From Hansschlegelia plantiphila (lineage in GTDB: Bacteria; Pseudomonadota; Alphaproteobacteria; Rhizobiales; Methylopilaceae), in contig NZ_BSFI01000001.1 in the NCBI RefSeq assembly GCF_027922265.1, forward strand, positions 62,001 to 126,000: a stretch of 64,000 bases of DNA, read 5' to 3'. Positions within the stretch are counted from its first letter, which is position 1, and every line of letters starts with the position of its first letter. Below are positions 8,814 through 17,256 of this stretch, piece after piece. The notes under the pieces were generated by a model. That model had not been told where the DNA came from. It searched no databases and was given only the letters and a program-made list of their open reading frames with translations. The position numbers and the translations under genes are program-made.

Positions 8814-9355
8814 GCGCGACCACGAGGCGGGCCCCGGTCTCCCACTGGTGGCTGAAATGGCGCTTCCACCTCGGCGCGCTGATGGTCGTCGTGCCGCTCG
8901 CCTGCCTGCCGAACTATCTCGCGAGCGTCGCGCTTCATTCCGGGGAGAGCGGGCTCGGCTCCCGCGAGATCGGCGAGCGGACGGCCGGCCCATGGACGGT
9001 GCGGCTCGCCGAGCACGAGCTGACGCCGCCGGGACCGCACGAGACGCCGCAGACCGTGAAGACCTTCGAACTCGCGCTGACGGGCCCCGCCGTGACCGAG
9101 GTGCGCGCCGCTTATATCGCGATCGGCCGGCCGCCGGAATCGGCTCCCGGCGTGATCTTCACCGGATCGCCCTACCGGATGGCGGCGGACCTGCCCGTTC
9201 CCGACGGGACCGCGCCCGACGCCGAGCTCTGGCTGACGCTGGAGGGCTGGAACGGCTCGGTCCACCAGACCTCGCTGCCGCTCAGCGAGGCGTCGCCCGT
9301 GTCGGCGGAGTGGCTGAAGGCGCGGGCGGCCGCGAAGCCAGCCGGCGCGCCGTAG
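8810..9355 (+). CDS. Membrane-anchored protein of unknown function, coupled to the PepSY gene
   Basis: A 181-residue protein whose ATG overlaps the TGA of the PepSY gene (ATGA at 8810-8813), so translation is coupled. It has one N-terminal membrane anchor (FHLGALMVVVPLACLPNYLA), then a soluble periplasmic part rich in beta-type sequence (WTVRLAEHELTPPGPHETPQ, FELALTGPAVTEVRAAYIAI, LPVPDGTAPDAELWLTLEGW) and a charged Ala-rich end. The layout resembles a small Ig-like or FixH-like periplasmic domain, but I do not recognise a named family. The strict coupling suggests that it works with the PepSY membrane protein. Confidence 0.8.
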   Translation: MSATTRRAPVSHWWLKWRFHLGALMVVVPLACLPNYLASVALHSGESGLGSREIGERTAGPWTVRLAEHELTPPGPHETPQTVKTFELALTGPAVTEVRAAYIAIGRPPESAPGVIFTGSPYRMAADLPVPDGTAPDAELWLTLEGWNGSVHQTSLPLSEASPVSAEWLKARAAAKPAGAP

Positions 9356-9492
9356 CGAACGTCGCCTGTCCGCCGCGGACGCGCGGCCTGCGCCGACGCC
9401 GGAATTCCTTGCCCGGACGCAGCCAGTTTCCCCTCGCCCGCCGGCCGTATCCGCCTATCGTAACGCTCGTCGTTCGAAAACGAGGCGTCGCC

Positions 9493-10437
9493 TTGGGTGA
9501 TCTTCTGAAATCGCTGGCCTGGGACGACCTCCGGCTTGTGAAAGCGATCGCGGAGGCCCGCGGCATGCCAGGCGCCGCCGCGGCGCTCGGGCTCAACCAT
9601 TCGACGGTGTTCCGCAGGCTCGGCCAGATCGAGGGCGCCATCGGCGCGACGCTGTTCGAGCGGCGGCGGACGGGCTACGCGCTCACCCCCGCCGGCGAGG
9701 AGATGACCCGGGTCGCGGCCGAGATCGACGAGAAGATCACCGCCTTCGCGCGGCGCGTCGAGGGCCGGGCGATATCGCCCGCCGGCGACCTGCGGGTCGC
9801 GACCAACGACAGCCTGCTCGTCCATCTGCTCACCCCGCTGTTCGCGCGCTTCCAGCACTCATGCCCGGACATCCGTCTCGACGTCGTCATCGGCAACGGG
9901 TCGCTCAACCTCTCCAAGCGCGACGCGGACGTCGCGATCCGCGCGACCGACAACCCGCCGGAAAATCTGGTCGGACGGCGCGTCGCCCGCATCGCCTGGG
10001 CGCTCTATGGCCGCGCCGAAGATTTTCCCGACGCCGCCTCGCCCCCCGGCATCGAGGAGCTGCGCGGCCGGACATGGGTTTCGCTCGGCGACGAGCTCGC
10101 GGCCATGAAGGTGGTGAAGTTCGTGCGCGCCAATGCGCCGGAGGCGAACATACGCTACCGCGCGAACACCGTGCTCGGCCTTGCGGAGGCGGTGGAGGCA
10201 GGTCTCGGGATCGGCCACCTGCCCTGCTTCATCGGCGACGTCCGGCCGGCGCTCGTGCGGCTTGGTCCGCCGGTCCCCTCCTTCGCCTCGGATCTCTGGC
10301 TGCTGACGCATCCCGACCTCCGGCAGTCGCCGCGGGTGCGGGCCTTCCTCGACGTCATGGCCACGGAGCTGACGGCCGCCAAGCCCATGCTCGAGGGCGA
10401 AGGCGGGCGGCGGGCGACGCAGGAGGCGCCAGCGTGA
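9493..10437 (+). CDS. LysR-family transcriptional regulator
   Basis: A 314-residue regulator. No ATG fits. The in-frame TTG at 9493, preceded by CGAGG seven bases upstream, gives the expected N-terminus [20 protein letters not shown]. The winged helix-turn-helix is clear: [20 protein letters not shown], then [21 protein letters not shown] LysR-substrate domain follows ([20 protein letters not shown], then [18 protein letters not shown]). The winged-helix and effector-domain style resembles regulators lacking a strong specificity clue, so the ligand is unknown. Its stop overlaps the metX GTG start (GTGA at 10434-10437), an unusual arrangement because LysR genes commonly lie divergent from their target. 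Confidence 0.92.
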   Translation: MGDLLKSLAWDDLRLVKAIAEARGMPGAAAALGLNHSTVFRRLGQIEGAIGATLFERRRTGYALTPAGEEMTRVAAEIDEKITAFARRVEGRAISPAGDLRVATNDSLLVHLLTPLFARFQHSCPDIRLDVVIGNGSLNLSKRDADVAIRATDNPPENLVGRRVARIAWALYGRAEDFPDAASPPGIEELRGRTWVSLGDELAAMKVVKFVRANAPEANIRYRANTVLGLAEAVEAGLGIGHLPCFIGDVRPALVRLGPPVPSFASDLWLLTHPDLRQSPRVRAFLDVMATELTAAKPMLEGEGGRRATQEAPA

Positions 10438-11669
10438 CGTCCGAAACCGTTGACAGCGCAGCGCCCACGGGCTTCACCCTTCGACCCATGAACGAGGCGA
10501 TGATCGAGCTTTCCGTGAACGCGGCGGCGCGCCGCGAGGCGGACCATCCGCGCTCGGCGGTGGCCGCCATCGCCAAGCCGCTGACGCTTGAATCCGGCTC
10601 GATCCTCGCGCCGCTCCGGATCGCCTACCAGACCTACGGCGTGCTGAACGCCGACCGCTCGAACGCGGTGCTGGTCTGCCACGCCCTGACCGCCGATCAG
10701 CACGCCGCGAACATTCATCCGCTGACGGGCAAGCCCGGCTGGTGGTCGACCATGATCGGTCCGGGACTGCCCATCGACACCAACCGCTTCTTCGTCATCT
10801 GCTCGAACGTCGTCGGCGGCTGCATGGGCACGACGGGCCCGGCCTCGACCGATCCCGCCACCGGCGAGCCCTACGGCCTCAATCTGCCGATGGTCACGAT
10901 CGGCGACATGGTGGACGCTCAGGCGGCGTTGATCGATCATCTCGGCATTCCCGACCTGTTCTGCGTGGCCGGCGGCTCGATGGGCGGCATGCAGGTGCTG
11001 CAATGGGCGTCGAGCCATCCGGGACGGGTGTTCTCGGCGCTGCCGATCGCGACCGCGGCCAAGCATTCGGCGCAGAACATCGCATTCGACGAAGTCGGTC
11101 GGCAGGCGATCACCGCCGACCCAGACTGGCGCGGCGGGCGCTATCTGCTCGAGGGCGCGATCCCCCGCAAGGGTCTCGCGGTGGCGCGCATGGCGGCGCA
11201 CATCACCTATCTGTCCGAGCCGGCGTTGCAGCGAAAGTTCGGCCGCAATCTGCAGGACCGCGACGCGCGCTCCTTCGGATTCGACGCCGACTTCCAGATC
11301 GAGAGCTATCTGCGCCATCAGGGCGCGAGCTTCGTCGAACGGTTCGACGCCAACAGCTATCTCTACGTCACCCGGGCGATGGACTATTTCGATCTCGCGG
11401 CGAACCATGGCGGGTCGCTCGCCAACGCCTTCCGCGACACGAAGACCCGGTTCTGCGTGGTGTCCTTCACCTCCGACTGGCTGTTCCCGACGGAGGGGTC
11501 TCGCCAGATCGTGCACGCCCTGAACGCGGCGGCCGCGAACGTCAGCTTCGTCGAGATCGCGACCGACAAGGGCCACGACGCCTTCCTGCTCGACGTGCCG
11601 GAGCTGATCGCCACGACGAAGGGGTTCATCGACAGCGCCGCCAAGGTCCGCGGTCTGCCGGAGGCGTGA
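10434..11669 (+). CDS. metX: Homoserine O-acetyltransferase
   Basis: A 411-residue alpha/beta-hydrolase-fold enzyme acetylating homoserine with acetyl-CoA for methionine synthesis. The GTG start at 10434 is chosen because AGGAGG lies seven bases upstream and it overlaps the preceding stop. An ATG at 10488 is the alternative. Motifs are [20 protein letters not shown], the nucleophile in [14 protein letters not shown] (about Ser182), the late Asp in FTSDWLFP and the catalytic His in [10 protein letters not shown]. In most Hyphomicrobiales metW follows metX directly. Here the next gene is the opposite-strand DUF2125 gene, so metW is missing from this place. Confidence 0.95.
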   Translation: MTSETVDSAAPTGFTLRPMNEAMIELSVNAAARREADHPRSAVAAIAKPLTLESGSILAPLRIAYQTYGVLNADRSNAVLVCHALTADQHAANIHPLTGKPGWWSTMIGPGLPIDTNRFFVICSNVVGGCMGTTGPASTDPATGEPYGLNLPMVTIGDMVDAQAALIDHLGIPDLFCVAGGSMGGMQVLQWASSHPGRVFSALPIATAAKHSAQNIAFDEVGRQAITADPDWRGGRYLLEGAIPRKGLAVARMAAHITYLSEPALQRKFGRNLQDRDARSFGFDADFQIESYLRHQGASFVERFDANSYLYVTRAMDYFDLAANHGGSLANAFRDTKTRFCVVSFTSDWLFPTEGSRQIVHALNAAAANVSFVEIATDKGHDAFLLDVPELIATTKGFIDSAAKVRGLPEA

Positions 11670-11694
11670 GGCGGGCCTTTCGTCGTCTCAGCCC

Positions 11695-12747
11695 TCAGAA
11701 CGCCGACGGCAGCTTGTAGACCTTGATCGGGCCGATCGCGACCTTGCCGCGCTCGATGGAGACCCGGTAGCTCGTCGCCGGCTGGCCGTCGAGCTGGGTC
11801 TGGGCGCCGAGGAGCTGGGCGCCGACCCCGAGCAGCGAGGCGAGCGCGGTCTTCTTGCCGCCCGCGATGAAGCCCTGCACCAGCCCGTCGACGCCGCGCG
11901 CCACCACGTCGCCGCCGCCATCCACGCGGCCCTGCGGGTCGAGGCCGAGGTCGCCCCTCGCCTCCGCCGCGACCTCGCCGCGCGAGACCCGCGCCAGCGC
12001 CACATGGACCCGGCCTCCGGCTTCCGCGAAGGCGCGCAGGCGCTCCGACGTCGGCTGCGGCCTGAGGTCTTCGAGGCCGCTCGCCCGGGCCTGCAGTTCG
12101 ACGGAAACCGGACCCGAGCCGACCGGCAGCAGATCGAGCATGGGGGAACCCCCGTCGTCGAGCTTGAGCGCGAAGTCGTAGGAGCCCTCGGGAGCGTCCG
12201 GCGTCCGGCGCATATGGAGCTGGAGCGCCTTCGCCGCAGCGATCTCGTCGGCTCCTGAGACAAGTCGCGGCGCGTCGATCTCGATCGAGGCGCGCTCGAA
12301 ACGCTTGCCCGAAGAGATCGCCATGCTCGCCTGCGCCAGCGCGAAGCTGAGGTCGGCCCTGCGGCCGTCGGCCATGGTGATGGCGACGGGACCGTCGAGC
12401 TCGCCGATCACCCGGTTGGGATCATAGACCTGCGCCACCGCGGTGAAGCGGGGGGCGGTCATCACGACAGGTCCGCCATCGGCCGGCGCCTTAGCCGTCA
12501 CGCCGTCGCAGACCAGTTCGGCGCGGAACGGGAACCCGCGCAGCGTGCGCTTGTCGCAGGCGTAGACGCGGCCGTGCGACGCCTCGCGGGCGAGCCAGAC
12601 GTCGATCGCGGCGTCCGCCCTGTGGGCGGCGTAAAACCAGAAGGCCGACCAGCCGCCGGCGAGCGCAAGCAGCAGCAGGGTCGGCGCGAGCACGAGCCAG
12701 CGGGTCCGACGGGACGCGGTCGGCGCGGAAACTGCAGGCTCACTCAT
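11695..12747 (-). CDS. DUF2125 domain-containing protein
   Basis: A 350-residue protein with one N-terminal membrane helix (RTRWLVLAPTLLLLALAGGW) and a long exported domain. The segment CDKRTLRGFPFRAELVCDG just after the helix is the DUF2125 hallmark. The rest alternates beta-like segments (FTAVAQVYDPNRVIGELDGP) and has an Ala/Gly/Asp-rich C-terminal part. The function is unknown. It is probably an inner-membrane-anchored periplasmic protein. The ATG at 12747 is chosen over an upstream ATG because it places the helix at the usual distance. It is divergent from the cyclotransferase gene at 12864, a pairing common in the order. Confidence 0.88.
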   Translation of the reverse strand: MSEPAVSAPTASRRTRWLVLAPTLLLLALAGGWSAFWFYAAHRADAAIDVWLAREASHGRVYACDKRTLRGFPFRAELVCDGVTAKAPADGGPVVMTAPRFTAVAQVYDPNRVIGELDGPVAITMADGRRADLSFALAQASMAISSGKRFERASIEIDAPRLVSGADEIAAAKALQLHMRRTPDAPEGSYDFALKLDDGGSPMLDLLPVGSGPVSVELQARASGLEDLRPQPTSERLRAFAEAGGRVHVALARVSRGEVAAEARGDLGLDPQGRVDGGGDVVARGVDGLVQGFIAGGKKTALASLLGVGAQLLGAQTQLDGQPATSYRVSIERGKVAIGPIKVYKLPSAF

Positions 12748-12863
12748 CGCGCATTCCCGTATTCTTCTTGCGGCGCGGCGCCGACTCTTGCCGCCCGGCG
12801 GCGGGGCTGATACCCGACGCATGAGCGCCCTGCGCCGTCAAGCGCACCGCCCGAGCCCCGCCT

Positions 12864-13406
12864 ATGATCCCGACAGACGTCGACCTCTGGGTATTCGCAT
12901 ACGGATCGCTGATGTGGCGGCCGGGCTTCGAGGCCGTCGAATCGACGCCCGCGGACGTCGACGGCTACCACCGGGCGCTCTGCATCGAATCGCACCGCCA
13001 TCGCGGCACTCCTGAACTGCCCGGGCTCGTGCTGGGGCTTGACGAAGGCGGCTCCTGCCGGGGCGTCGCCTACCGGGTGGAGGCGCCGCGCGTCGCCGAC
13101 ACGCTCGCCTATCTGCGTGAGCGCGAGCTTGTCACCCACGTCTATGTCGAAAAGATGCTGCCGACGGCGCTTCCCGACGGGCGCGTGGTGCCGGCCGTGG
13201 CCTACGTGGTCGACCGCACGCACAGGCAGTATGTCGGCCTGCTGTCGCCGGAGGAGACGCTGTCCCGTATCGTCGGCCGGGTCGGCCTCGCCGGCCCGAA
13301 TCCCGATTACGTCGTGAACACCGCCCGCGAGCTCGAACGGCTCGGCGTGGCCGATCCGACGCTCTCGTGGCTCGCCGCCGCCCTGACGGTGAGCACCGAC
13401 GAATAG
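12864..13406 (+). CDS. Gamma-glutamylcyclotransferase, ChaC type
   Basis: A 180-residue cytosolic enzyme of the ChaC family, which releases 5-oxoproline from the gamma-glutamyl group of glutathione. The N-terminal WVFAYGSLMWRPGFEAVEST is the substrate-binding YGSL loop. The LRERELVTHVYVEKMLP stretch carries the catalytic glutamate region, and YVVNTARELERLGVADPTL closes the family fold. Together with gshB at the start of the window it suggests active glutathione turnover. The last 100 bases overlap, antisense, the 3' end of the hypothetical gene at 13307-13840. Confidence 0.93.
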   Translation: MIPTDVDLWVFAYGSLMWRPGFEAVESTPADVDGYHRALCIESHRHRGTPELPGLVLGLDEGGSCRGVAYRVEAPRVADTLAYLRERELVTHVYVEKMLPTALPDGRVVPAVAYVVDRTHRQYVGLLSPEETLSRIVGRVGLAGPNPDYVVNTARELERLGVADPTLSWLAAALTVSTDE

Positions 13407-13840
13407 GTCTGAGTGTCGTTCACGAGGTCGGACAGCGCTTCGGCGCGGGATTCGTCGCTGACCGCGAGCAGATGCACATGCGCCTCGATCCGCACGCCCG
13501 GAGCGAGCGCAAGGCCCGGCAGCGCGGAGCCGCTTTCGCCGGCCCACATGATCTCCCGGCTTCCGTCGGCGGCGATCGCCACCAGCATCACGACGCCGTT
13601 CTCGACGCGCATCGCCTCGCCGAGCGGCATCACCGTCACGAGGTAGCGGCGGCCGGACCGGCCGCGCCAAAGCCGGTAGCGGTCGCCGAAGCCAGCTTCA
13701 CGAGCGACCGCGGCCAGCCCGTCGTCCTCGGCGCCTGCGAGGGGCGGAGAGGCCGAGGCGACGCTCTCGATCAGCGCCTCGACATCGTTCAGCTCAAGCG
13801 TCGGCATCAGCGAATCACTCCGCATCGCGATCAACGTCAC
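13307..13840 (-). CDS. Hypothetical protein, converging on and overlapping the cyclotransferase gene
   Basis: A 177-residue frame (165 if the ATG at 13807 is used, giving MPTLELNDVEALIESVASAS). The core, YRLWRGRSGRRYLVTVMPLG followed by VVMLVAIAADGSREIMWAGE and GVRIEAHVHLLAVSDESRAE, looks like a real alpha/beta domain with good codon structure, and no competing gene occupies 13407-13840. I do not recognise the family. Its last 33 codons lie antisense to the end of the cyclotransferase gene and read Ser/Ala/Arg-rich, so the true protein may have been extended by loss of an earlier stop. A TTGACA lies 23 bases upstream of the first ATG. Confidence 0.65.
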   Translation of the reverse strand: MTLIAMRSDSLMPTLELNDVEALIESVASASPPLAGAEDDGLAAVAREAGFGDRYRLWRGRSGRRYLVTVMPLGEAMRVENGVVMLVAIAADGSREIMWAGESGSALPGLALAPGVRIEAHVHLLAVSDESRAEALSDLVNDTQTYSSVLTVRAAASHESVGSATPSRSSSRAVFTT

Positions 13841-13841
13841 T

Positions 13842-13868
13842 AGGGGTTTTCACATACTCCCCTGTCAA
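13842..13868 (-). promoter_or_regulatory. Possible promoter with an AGGGG/CCCCT inverted repeat
   Basis: On the minus strand a perfect -35 hexamer TTGACA (13868-13863) runs directly into a 22-base inverted repeat AGGGG-N12-CCCCT (13842-13863) upstream of the hypothetical gene. A clear -10 is not obvious. The arrangement looks like a regulated promoter but rests on short matches. Confidence 0.35.
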
Positions 13869-13869
13869 G

Positions 13870-14619
13870 TTACCGCGCCTGCGCCGCGGCGGTCCGCTGG
13901 GATGGAGCGGGCGGCGCCAGGCCTAGAGCCTCAGCGGCGAGCGCGTCGCTCGCGGTCTCGATCCGCTCCCGCATGGCGCGCTCGAAGGCCGCGCGCCCGA
14001 GTCCGGGCGCGATCGGCTCCAGAAACTCGATGACCGCAACCCCCTGACGGAGGCGCGCCGCCCGGCGCGGCCAGAACACGCCGGTGTTGATCGCGACCGG
14101 CACGCAGGGGATGTTCAACCGGTCATAGAGATGGACGACGCCGGACTTGTACTGCGCCGGCGCGCCGACGGGCCGCCGCGTGCCTTCCGGAAAGATCACG
14201 ATCTGGCGGCCTGCCTGGACCGCGCGATTCGCCTGCTCGATGAGCTGGAGCAGCGCCTCCCCGCCCGCGGCGCGGTTCAGCGCGATCATGTCCAGGCGCT
14301 TGAGGAACCAGCCGAAGAACGGAATCCAGGTGAGCTCGCGTTTCAGCACGAAGGCGGGGTCGGGCAGCTCCGGCGTCAGCGCGAAGGTCTCGAGCGCGGA
14401 CTGGTGCTTGACCGCGACGATCGCAGCGCCCTGCGGGATGTTGTGACGGCCACGGATCTCGAGCCGGGTCCCGACCATCCAGCCGAGCAAAGCGAGAGTG
14501 GAACGGGCCCACCACTTGCCGATGCGGAGAGCCCGGCGGCGTGACATCAGCAGGACCGCCGGTCCGCTGACGACCGCCGTCAGACAGATATGGAGCGCCA
14601 TCGCGACCGTGAACGCCAT
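13870..14619 (-). CDS. plsC: 1-acyl-sn-glycerol-3-phosphate acyltransferase (lysophospholipid acyltransferase)
   Basis: A 249-residue membrane enzyme transferring acyl chains to lysophosphatidic acid in phospholipid synthesis. An N-terminal hydrophobic segment (MAFTVAMALHICLTAVVSGP) precedes the acyltransferase motifs VAVKHQSALETFAL (HX4D-like motif, here with Glu), WFLKRLDMIALNRA, IVIFPEGTRRP (motif III) and PCVPVAINTGVFW. The ATG at 14619 is the conservative start. GTG codons at 14634 and 14637 would add five or six residues and match some relatives better. It is last in the leftward ftsE-ftsX-ydcF-plsC cluster. Confidence 0.92.
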   Translation of the reverse strand: MAFTVAMALHICLTAVVSGPAVLLMSRRRALRIGKWWARSTLALLGWMVGTRLEIRGRHNIPQGAAIVAVKHQSALETFALTPELPDPAFVLKRELTWIPFFGWFLKRLDMIALNRAAGGEALLQLIEQANRAVQAGRQIVIFPEGTRRPVGAPAQYKSGVVHLYDRLNIPCVPVAINTGVFWPRRAARLRQGVAVIEFLEPIAPGLGRAAFERAMRERIETASDALAAEALGLAPPAPSQRTAAAQAR

Positions 14620-14699
14620 CGAGCGCCACAGCACCACGCGGCCGGCGCGCCGCGGCGCCGTCTCGGCCTCCAAGGCCGACCGGCTCTCGGCCTGAGCGC

Positions 14700-15404
14700 T
14701 CAGGAGCAGCAGCTGGGCGACGCCGCCCGCCTCTCGGCCGTCGCTTCCGGCTTCGCAAGACGCGGCGCGAGCCGGACGCGTACGAGCGCGGCGACGTATT
14801 TGACGTATTCCCCGACCATCAGCCGCGCCGTCGGCCAATCGCGCCACCACGGCACGTCGCGCAGCCGTTCGGTCACGACGGCGTAGGGAATCAACTCGAC
14901 GTTCGGCATTTCACGGGCGAGCTCCATCAGCGTGCGCGGCATGTGATAGCCCGAAGTCACGACGATGAGCGAGTGAAACCCGTGCCCGTCAGCCCAGCGA
15001 CGGGTTTCGACGGCGTTGCCCGCGGTGTTCAGCGCGCGCCGCCCGAGATCGACGCAACACCGCGCGAAGGCGGCGTAATCGGGCTGGGCGCGCGCGAGTT
15101 CGCTCTCGGTGGTCTCGGGGTGGACGCCGGAGATCAGCAGACGCCGACCGCGCCCGGAGGCGAGCAGCCTCAGAGCGTCTGACAGGCGCTCGGCGCCGCC
15201 CGTCAGCGCGACGATTCCATCACCTCGGGGCGGCGGCGCCTGTTCGCCGTCGGGCACCATCCGCACGAAGCCGACGAAGCCAGCGAGCGCAATGAGCGCC
15301 GCCGCCAAGCAGAGCAGCAGCAGCGGCCGCAGCCCTCCTGTCCGCGGCGATGGGGGCCGACGTTGGGCCGCTTCGCGTTGGACCAGATTCGCTTGCATGC
15401 CCAT
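14700..15404 (-). CDS. YdcF/SanA family (DUF218) membrane protein
   Basis: A 234-residue protein with one N-terminal helix (LRPLLLLCLAAALIALAGFV) and a DUF218 domain: DGIVALTGGAERLSDALRLL, LLISGVHPETTESEL, NTAGNAVETRRWADGHGF and VVTSGYHMPRTLMELAREMP. The family (ElyC, SanA, YdcF) is linked to envelope and peptidoglycan homeostasis, and the enzymatic activity is not settled. Several in-frame ATGs exist (15458, 15404, 15398). 15404 is a compromise. It lies between ftsX and plsC on the same strand, consistent with an envelope function in this operon. Confidence 0.88.
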   Translation of the reverse strand: MGMQANLVQREAAQRRPPSPRTGGLRPLLLLCLAAALIALAGFVGFVRMVPDGEQAPPPRGDGIVALTGGAERLSDALRLLASGRGRRLLISGVHPETTESELARAQPDYAAFARCCVDLGRRALNTAGNAVETRRWADGHGFHSLIVVTSGYHMPRTLMELAREMPNVELIPYAVVTERLRDVPWWRDWPTARLMVGEYVKYVAALVRVRLAPRLAKPEATAERRAASPSCCS

Positions 15405-15503
15405 GTCAGCGACGCCGTCTGAAGCCCCGAGACTGCGCCTCGTCGCCGGCCGCCGCAAGATCGGCGACAGGCGACCGTGCCTCGGCGAGCGATCGGGCGG
15501 CGC

Positions 15504-16523
15504 TCAATTCATCGCCCTCAGCGTCCGGTACACAGTGACGCGCGAGGTGATCGAGGTCAGCGCCGCGATCAGCAAAACGATCGCGACGACGCCGGCATAG
15601 GCCGAGGCGCCGACCTGGAAGCGGCCGAACAGCGCGTCCATCTGGTCGACCGCGGCGCTGCCCACCCCCTGTTCGGCCGTGAAGCCCGCGACCATGAATG
15701 TCAGGAACGCCGCGATCCCTCCGGCGAGCCCGCCCTTGAGACCGAGCCGCAGGAACCGCCGCTGGAACTGGCCGGCGATATACCCGTCGCGGGCCCCGAC
15801 GAAATGCAGCACCTGCACGATGTCGCGGTTGCCCGCCATCGCGCCGCGGGTCGCGAACACCACCGACAGCACGGTCGCGGTCAGCATCAAGGCGAGCACG
15901 CCGACGCCGAGCCAGACGATCGTCCGCGCCATCGCAACGAGACGGTCCAGGAAGCGGCGATGGTCGTCGAGCGTCGCGCCCGGCACCTCGCGCTCGAGCT
16001 TTTCCTTCAAGGCGACCGCGTCGAACGGCGTCTCGCCCGACAGCCTGAGAACCACAAGACGCGGGATCGGAAGGTCGTCGAAGGACAGGCCGGTTCCGAG
16101 CCACGGCTCGAGCAGGCGCGCGGTCTCCTGCTTGGAATAGGGCCGGACATCGACGACGCCGGCGGCGGAGCGTCCGATCTCGGCGGCCCGGGCGACCGAC
16201 GCGTCCATGTCCCGGCCCTCGGCCGGGCGGATCTGGATCGTGGTCTCGCGCACGACGTCGCGCGCCCAGTCGTCCGCCGTCCGGCGCACGAGGTCGGCGG
16301 CCCCCACCGTCAGCGCGGCGAGATAGGTCATGATGGCGATGACCATGATGAGCGTGTTGCCGGAGACCGACGAGGCGGGAACGATCGGCCCCATCCTGCG
16401 CGTCGGCCCGGACGCCGCGGCCTTGGACTTCGATCCCGCCGCCTTCGGGATGGCGGGCTTCCGAGCCGCTCCCTCGCGCCCGTCGCGCCGTTCGGCGGGC
16501 GCCGCGCCGTGCTTCGCGCTCAT
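15504..16523 (-). CDS. ftsX: Cell division ABC transporter permease FtsX
   Basis: A 339-residue permease. A charged N-terminal cytoplasmic tail of about 60 residues precedes the first helix (SGNTLIMVIAIMTYLAALTV). A periplasmic extracellular loop domain follows (TIQIRPAEGRDMDASVARAA, then PWLGTGLSFDDLPIPRLVVL), then three further helices, among them MARTIVWLGVGVLALMLTAT and GASAYAGVVAIVLLIAALTS. With FtsE it forms the FtsEX complex that couples ATP hydrolysis to periplasmic peptidoglycan hydrolases at the septum. Its ATG overlaps the stop of ftsE by four bases (ATGA), so the two are translationally coupled. Confidence 0.93.
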   Translation of the reverse strand: MSAKHGAAPAERRDGREGAARKPAIPKAAGSKSKAAASGPTRRMGPIVPASSVSGNTLIMVIAIMTYLAALTVGAADLVRRTADDWARDVVRETTIQIRPAEGRDMDASVARAAEIGRSAAGVVDVRPYSKQETARLLEPWLGTGLSFDDLPIPRLVVLRLSGETPFDAVALKEKLEREVPGATLDDHRRFLDRLVAMARTIVWLGVGVLALMLTATVLSVVFATRGAMAGNRDIVQVLHFVGARDGYIAGQFQRRFLRLGLKGGLAGGIAAFLTFMVAGFTAEQGVGSAAVDQMDALFGRFQVGASAYAGVVAIVLLIAALTSITSRVTVYRTLRAMN

Positions 16524-17179
16524 TCGTAAACGTGCAGTCTGCCTTCGTGGAGCACCAGACGCTTGGCGTCATAGAGGTCCATCAAGGCGATGTCATGGGT
16601 GGCGATGACGACGGAGGTGCCTGATTTGTGCAGCTCCACGAACAACCGGAGGATGCGCCTGGCGAGTTGCGGATCGACGTTTCCGGTGGGCTCGTCGGCG
16701 AGCAGCATTTCGGGTTGCGCGACCAGCGCGCGGGCGATCGCGGCGCGCTGCTTCTCGCCGCCCGAGAGCACCAGCGGCAGCGCGTCGAGACGTTCGCCCA
16801 GGCCCACCCAGCCAAGCAGTTCGACGACCTCCGCCCGGTAGCTCGACTCGTCGCGGCCGGCGACGCGCAGGGGCAGCGCCACGTTCTCGTAGGTCGTCAT
16901 GTGGTCGAGCAGCCGGAAATCCTGGAACACCACGCCGATCCGCCTGCGCAGGCCCGGCAGCTCCCGCTGCGGCAGCGTGAGGATGTCTCGCCCGAACACA
17001 CGCACGAGGCCCCGCGTCGGCTTCAAGGCGAGGAACATCAGCCTGAGCAGCGACGTCTTGCCTGCGCCGGAGGGGCCGGTGAGGAACTGGAAAGAATTCG
17101 GCTCGATCGCGAAAGTCAGGTCGCGCAGAACCTCCGGCCCAAGGCCGTAGCGCAGTCCGACGTTCTCGAAACGAAGCAT
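16520..17179 (-). CDS. ftsE: Cell division ATP-binding protein FtsE
   Basis: A 219-residue ABC ATPase with all motifs intact: Walker A in FLTGPSGAGKTSLLRLMFLA, Q-loop in IGVVFQDFRLLDHMTTYENV, signature LVLSGGEKQRAAIARAL, Walker B plus catalytic Glu in MLLADEPTGNVDP, and H-loop SVVIATHD. The ATG at 17179 begins MLRFENVGLRYGLGPEVLRD, the normal N-terminus, and is preferred over an upstream ATG at 17239. It heads the leftward ftsE-ftsX-ydcF-plsC cluster. A perfect CtrA box lies about 60 bases upstream, suggesting cell-cycle control. Confidence 0.95.
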   Translation of the reverse strand: MLRFENVGLRYGLGPEVLRDLTFAIEPNSFQFLTGPSGAGKTSLLRLMFLALKPTRGLVRVFGRDILTLPQRELPGLRRRIGVVFQDFRLLDHMTTYENVALPLRVAGRDESSYRAEVVELLGWVGLGERLDALPLVLSGGEKQRAAIARALVAQPEMLLADEPTGNVDPQLARRILRLFVELHKSGTSVVIATHDIALMDLYDAKRLVLHEGRLHVYE

Positions 17180-17240
17180 AAGCGGATCCTTCCCGGACGG
17201 AGGCCTCCAGGCCGCATCCACGGTTGTGGACCGGCACATT

Positions 17241-17256
17241 TTAACGAGCCATTAAC
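17241..17256. promoter_or_regulatory. Full CtrA-binding site (TTAA-N7-TTAAC)
   Basis: TTAACGAGCCATTAAC is an exact match to the CtrA consensus TTAA-N7-TTAAC. It lies in the 176-base divergent region between ftsE (leftward) and the zinc-ribbon gene (rightward), 62 bases from the ftsE ATG. CtrA is the master cell-cycle response regulator of alphaproteobacteria and often controls division genes. A CpdR-like gene, whose product governs CtrA proteolysis in Caulobacter, lies 1.4 kb away. Confidence 0.65.
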
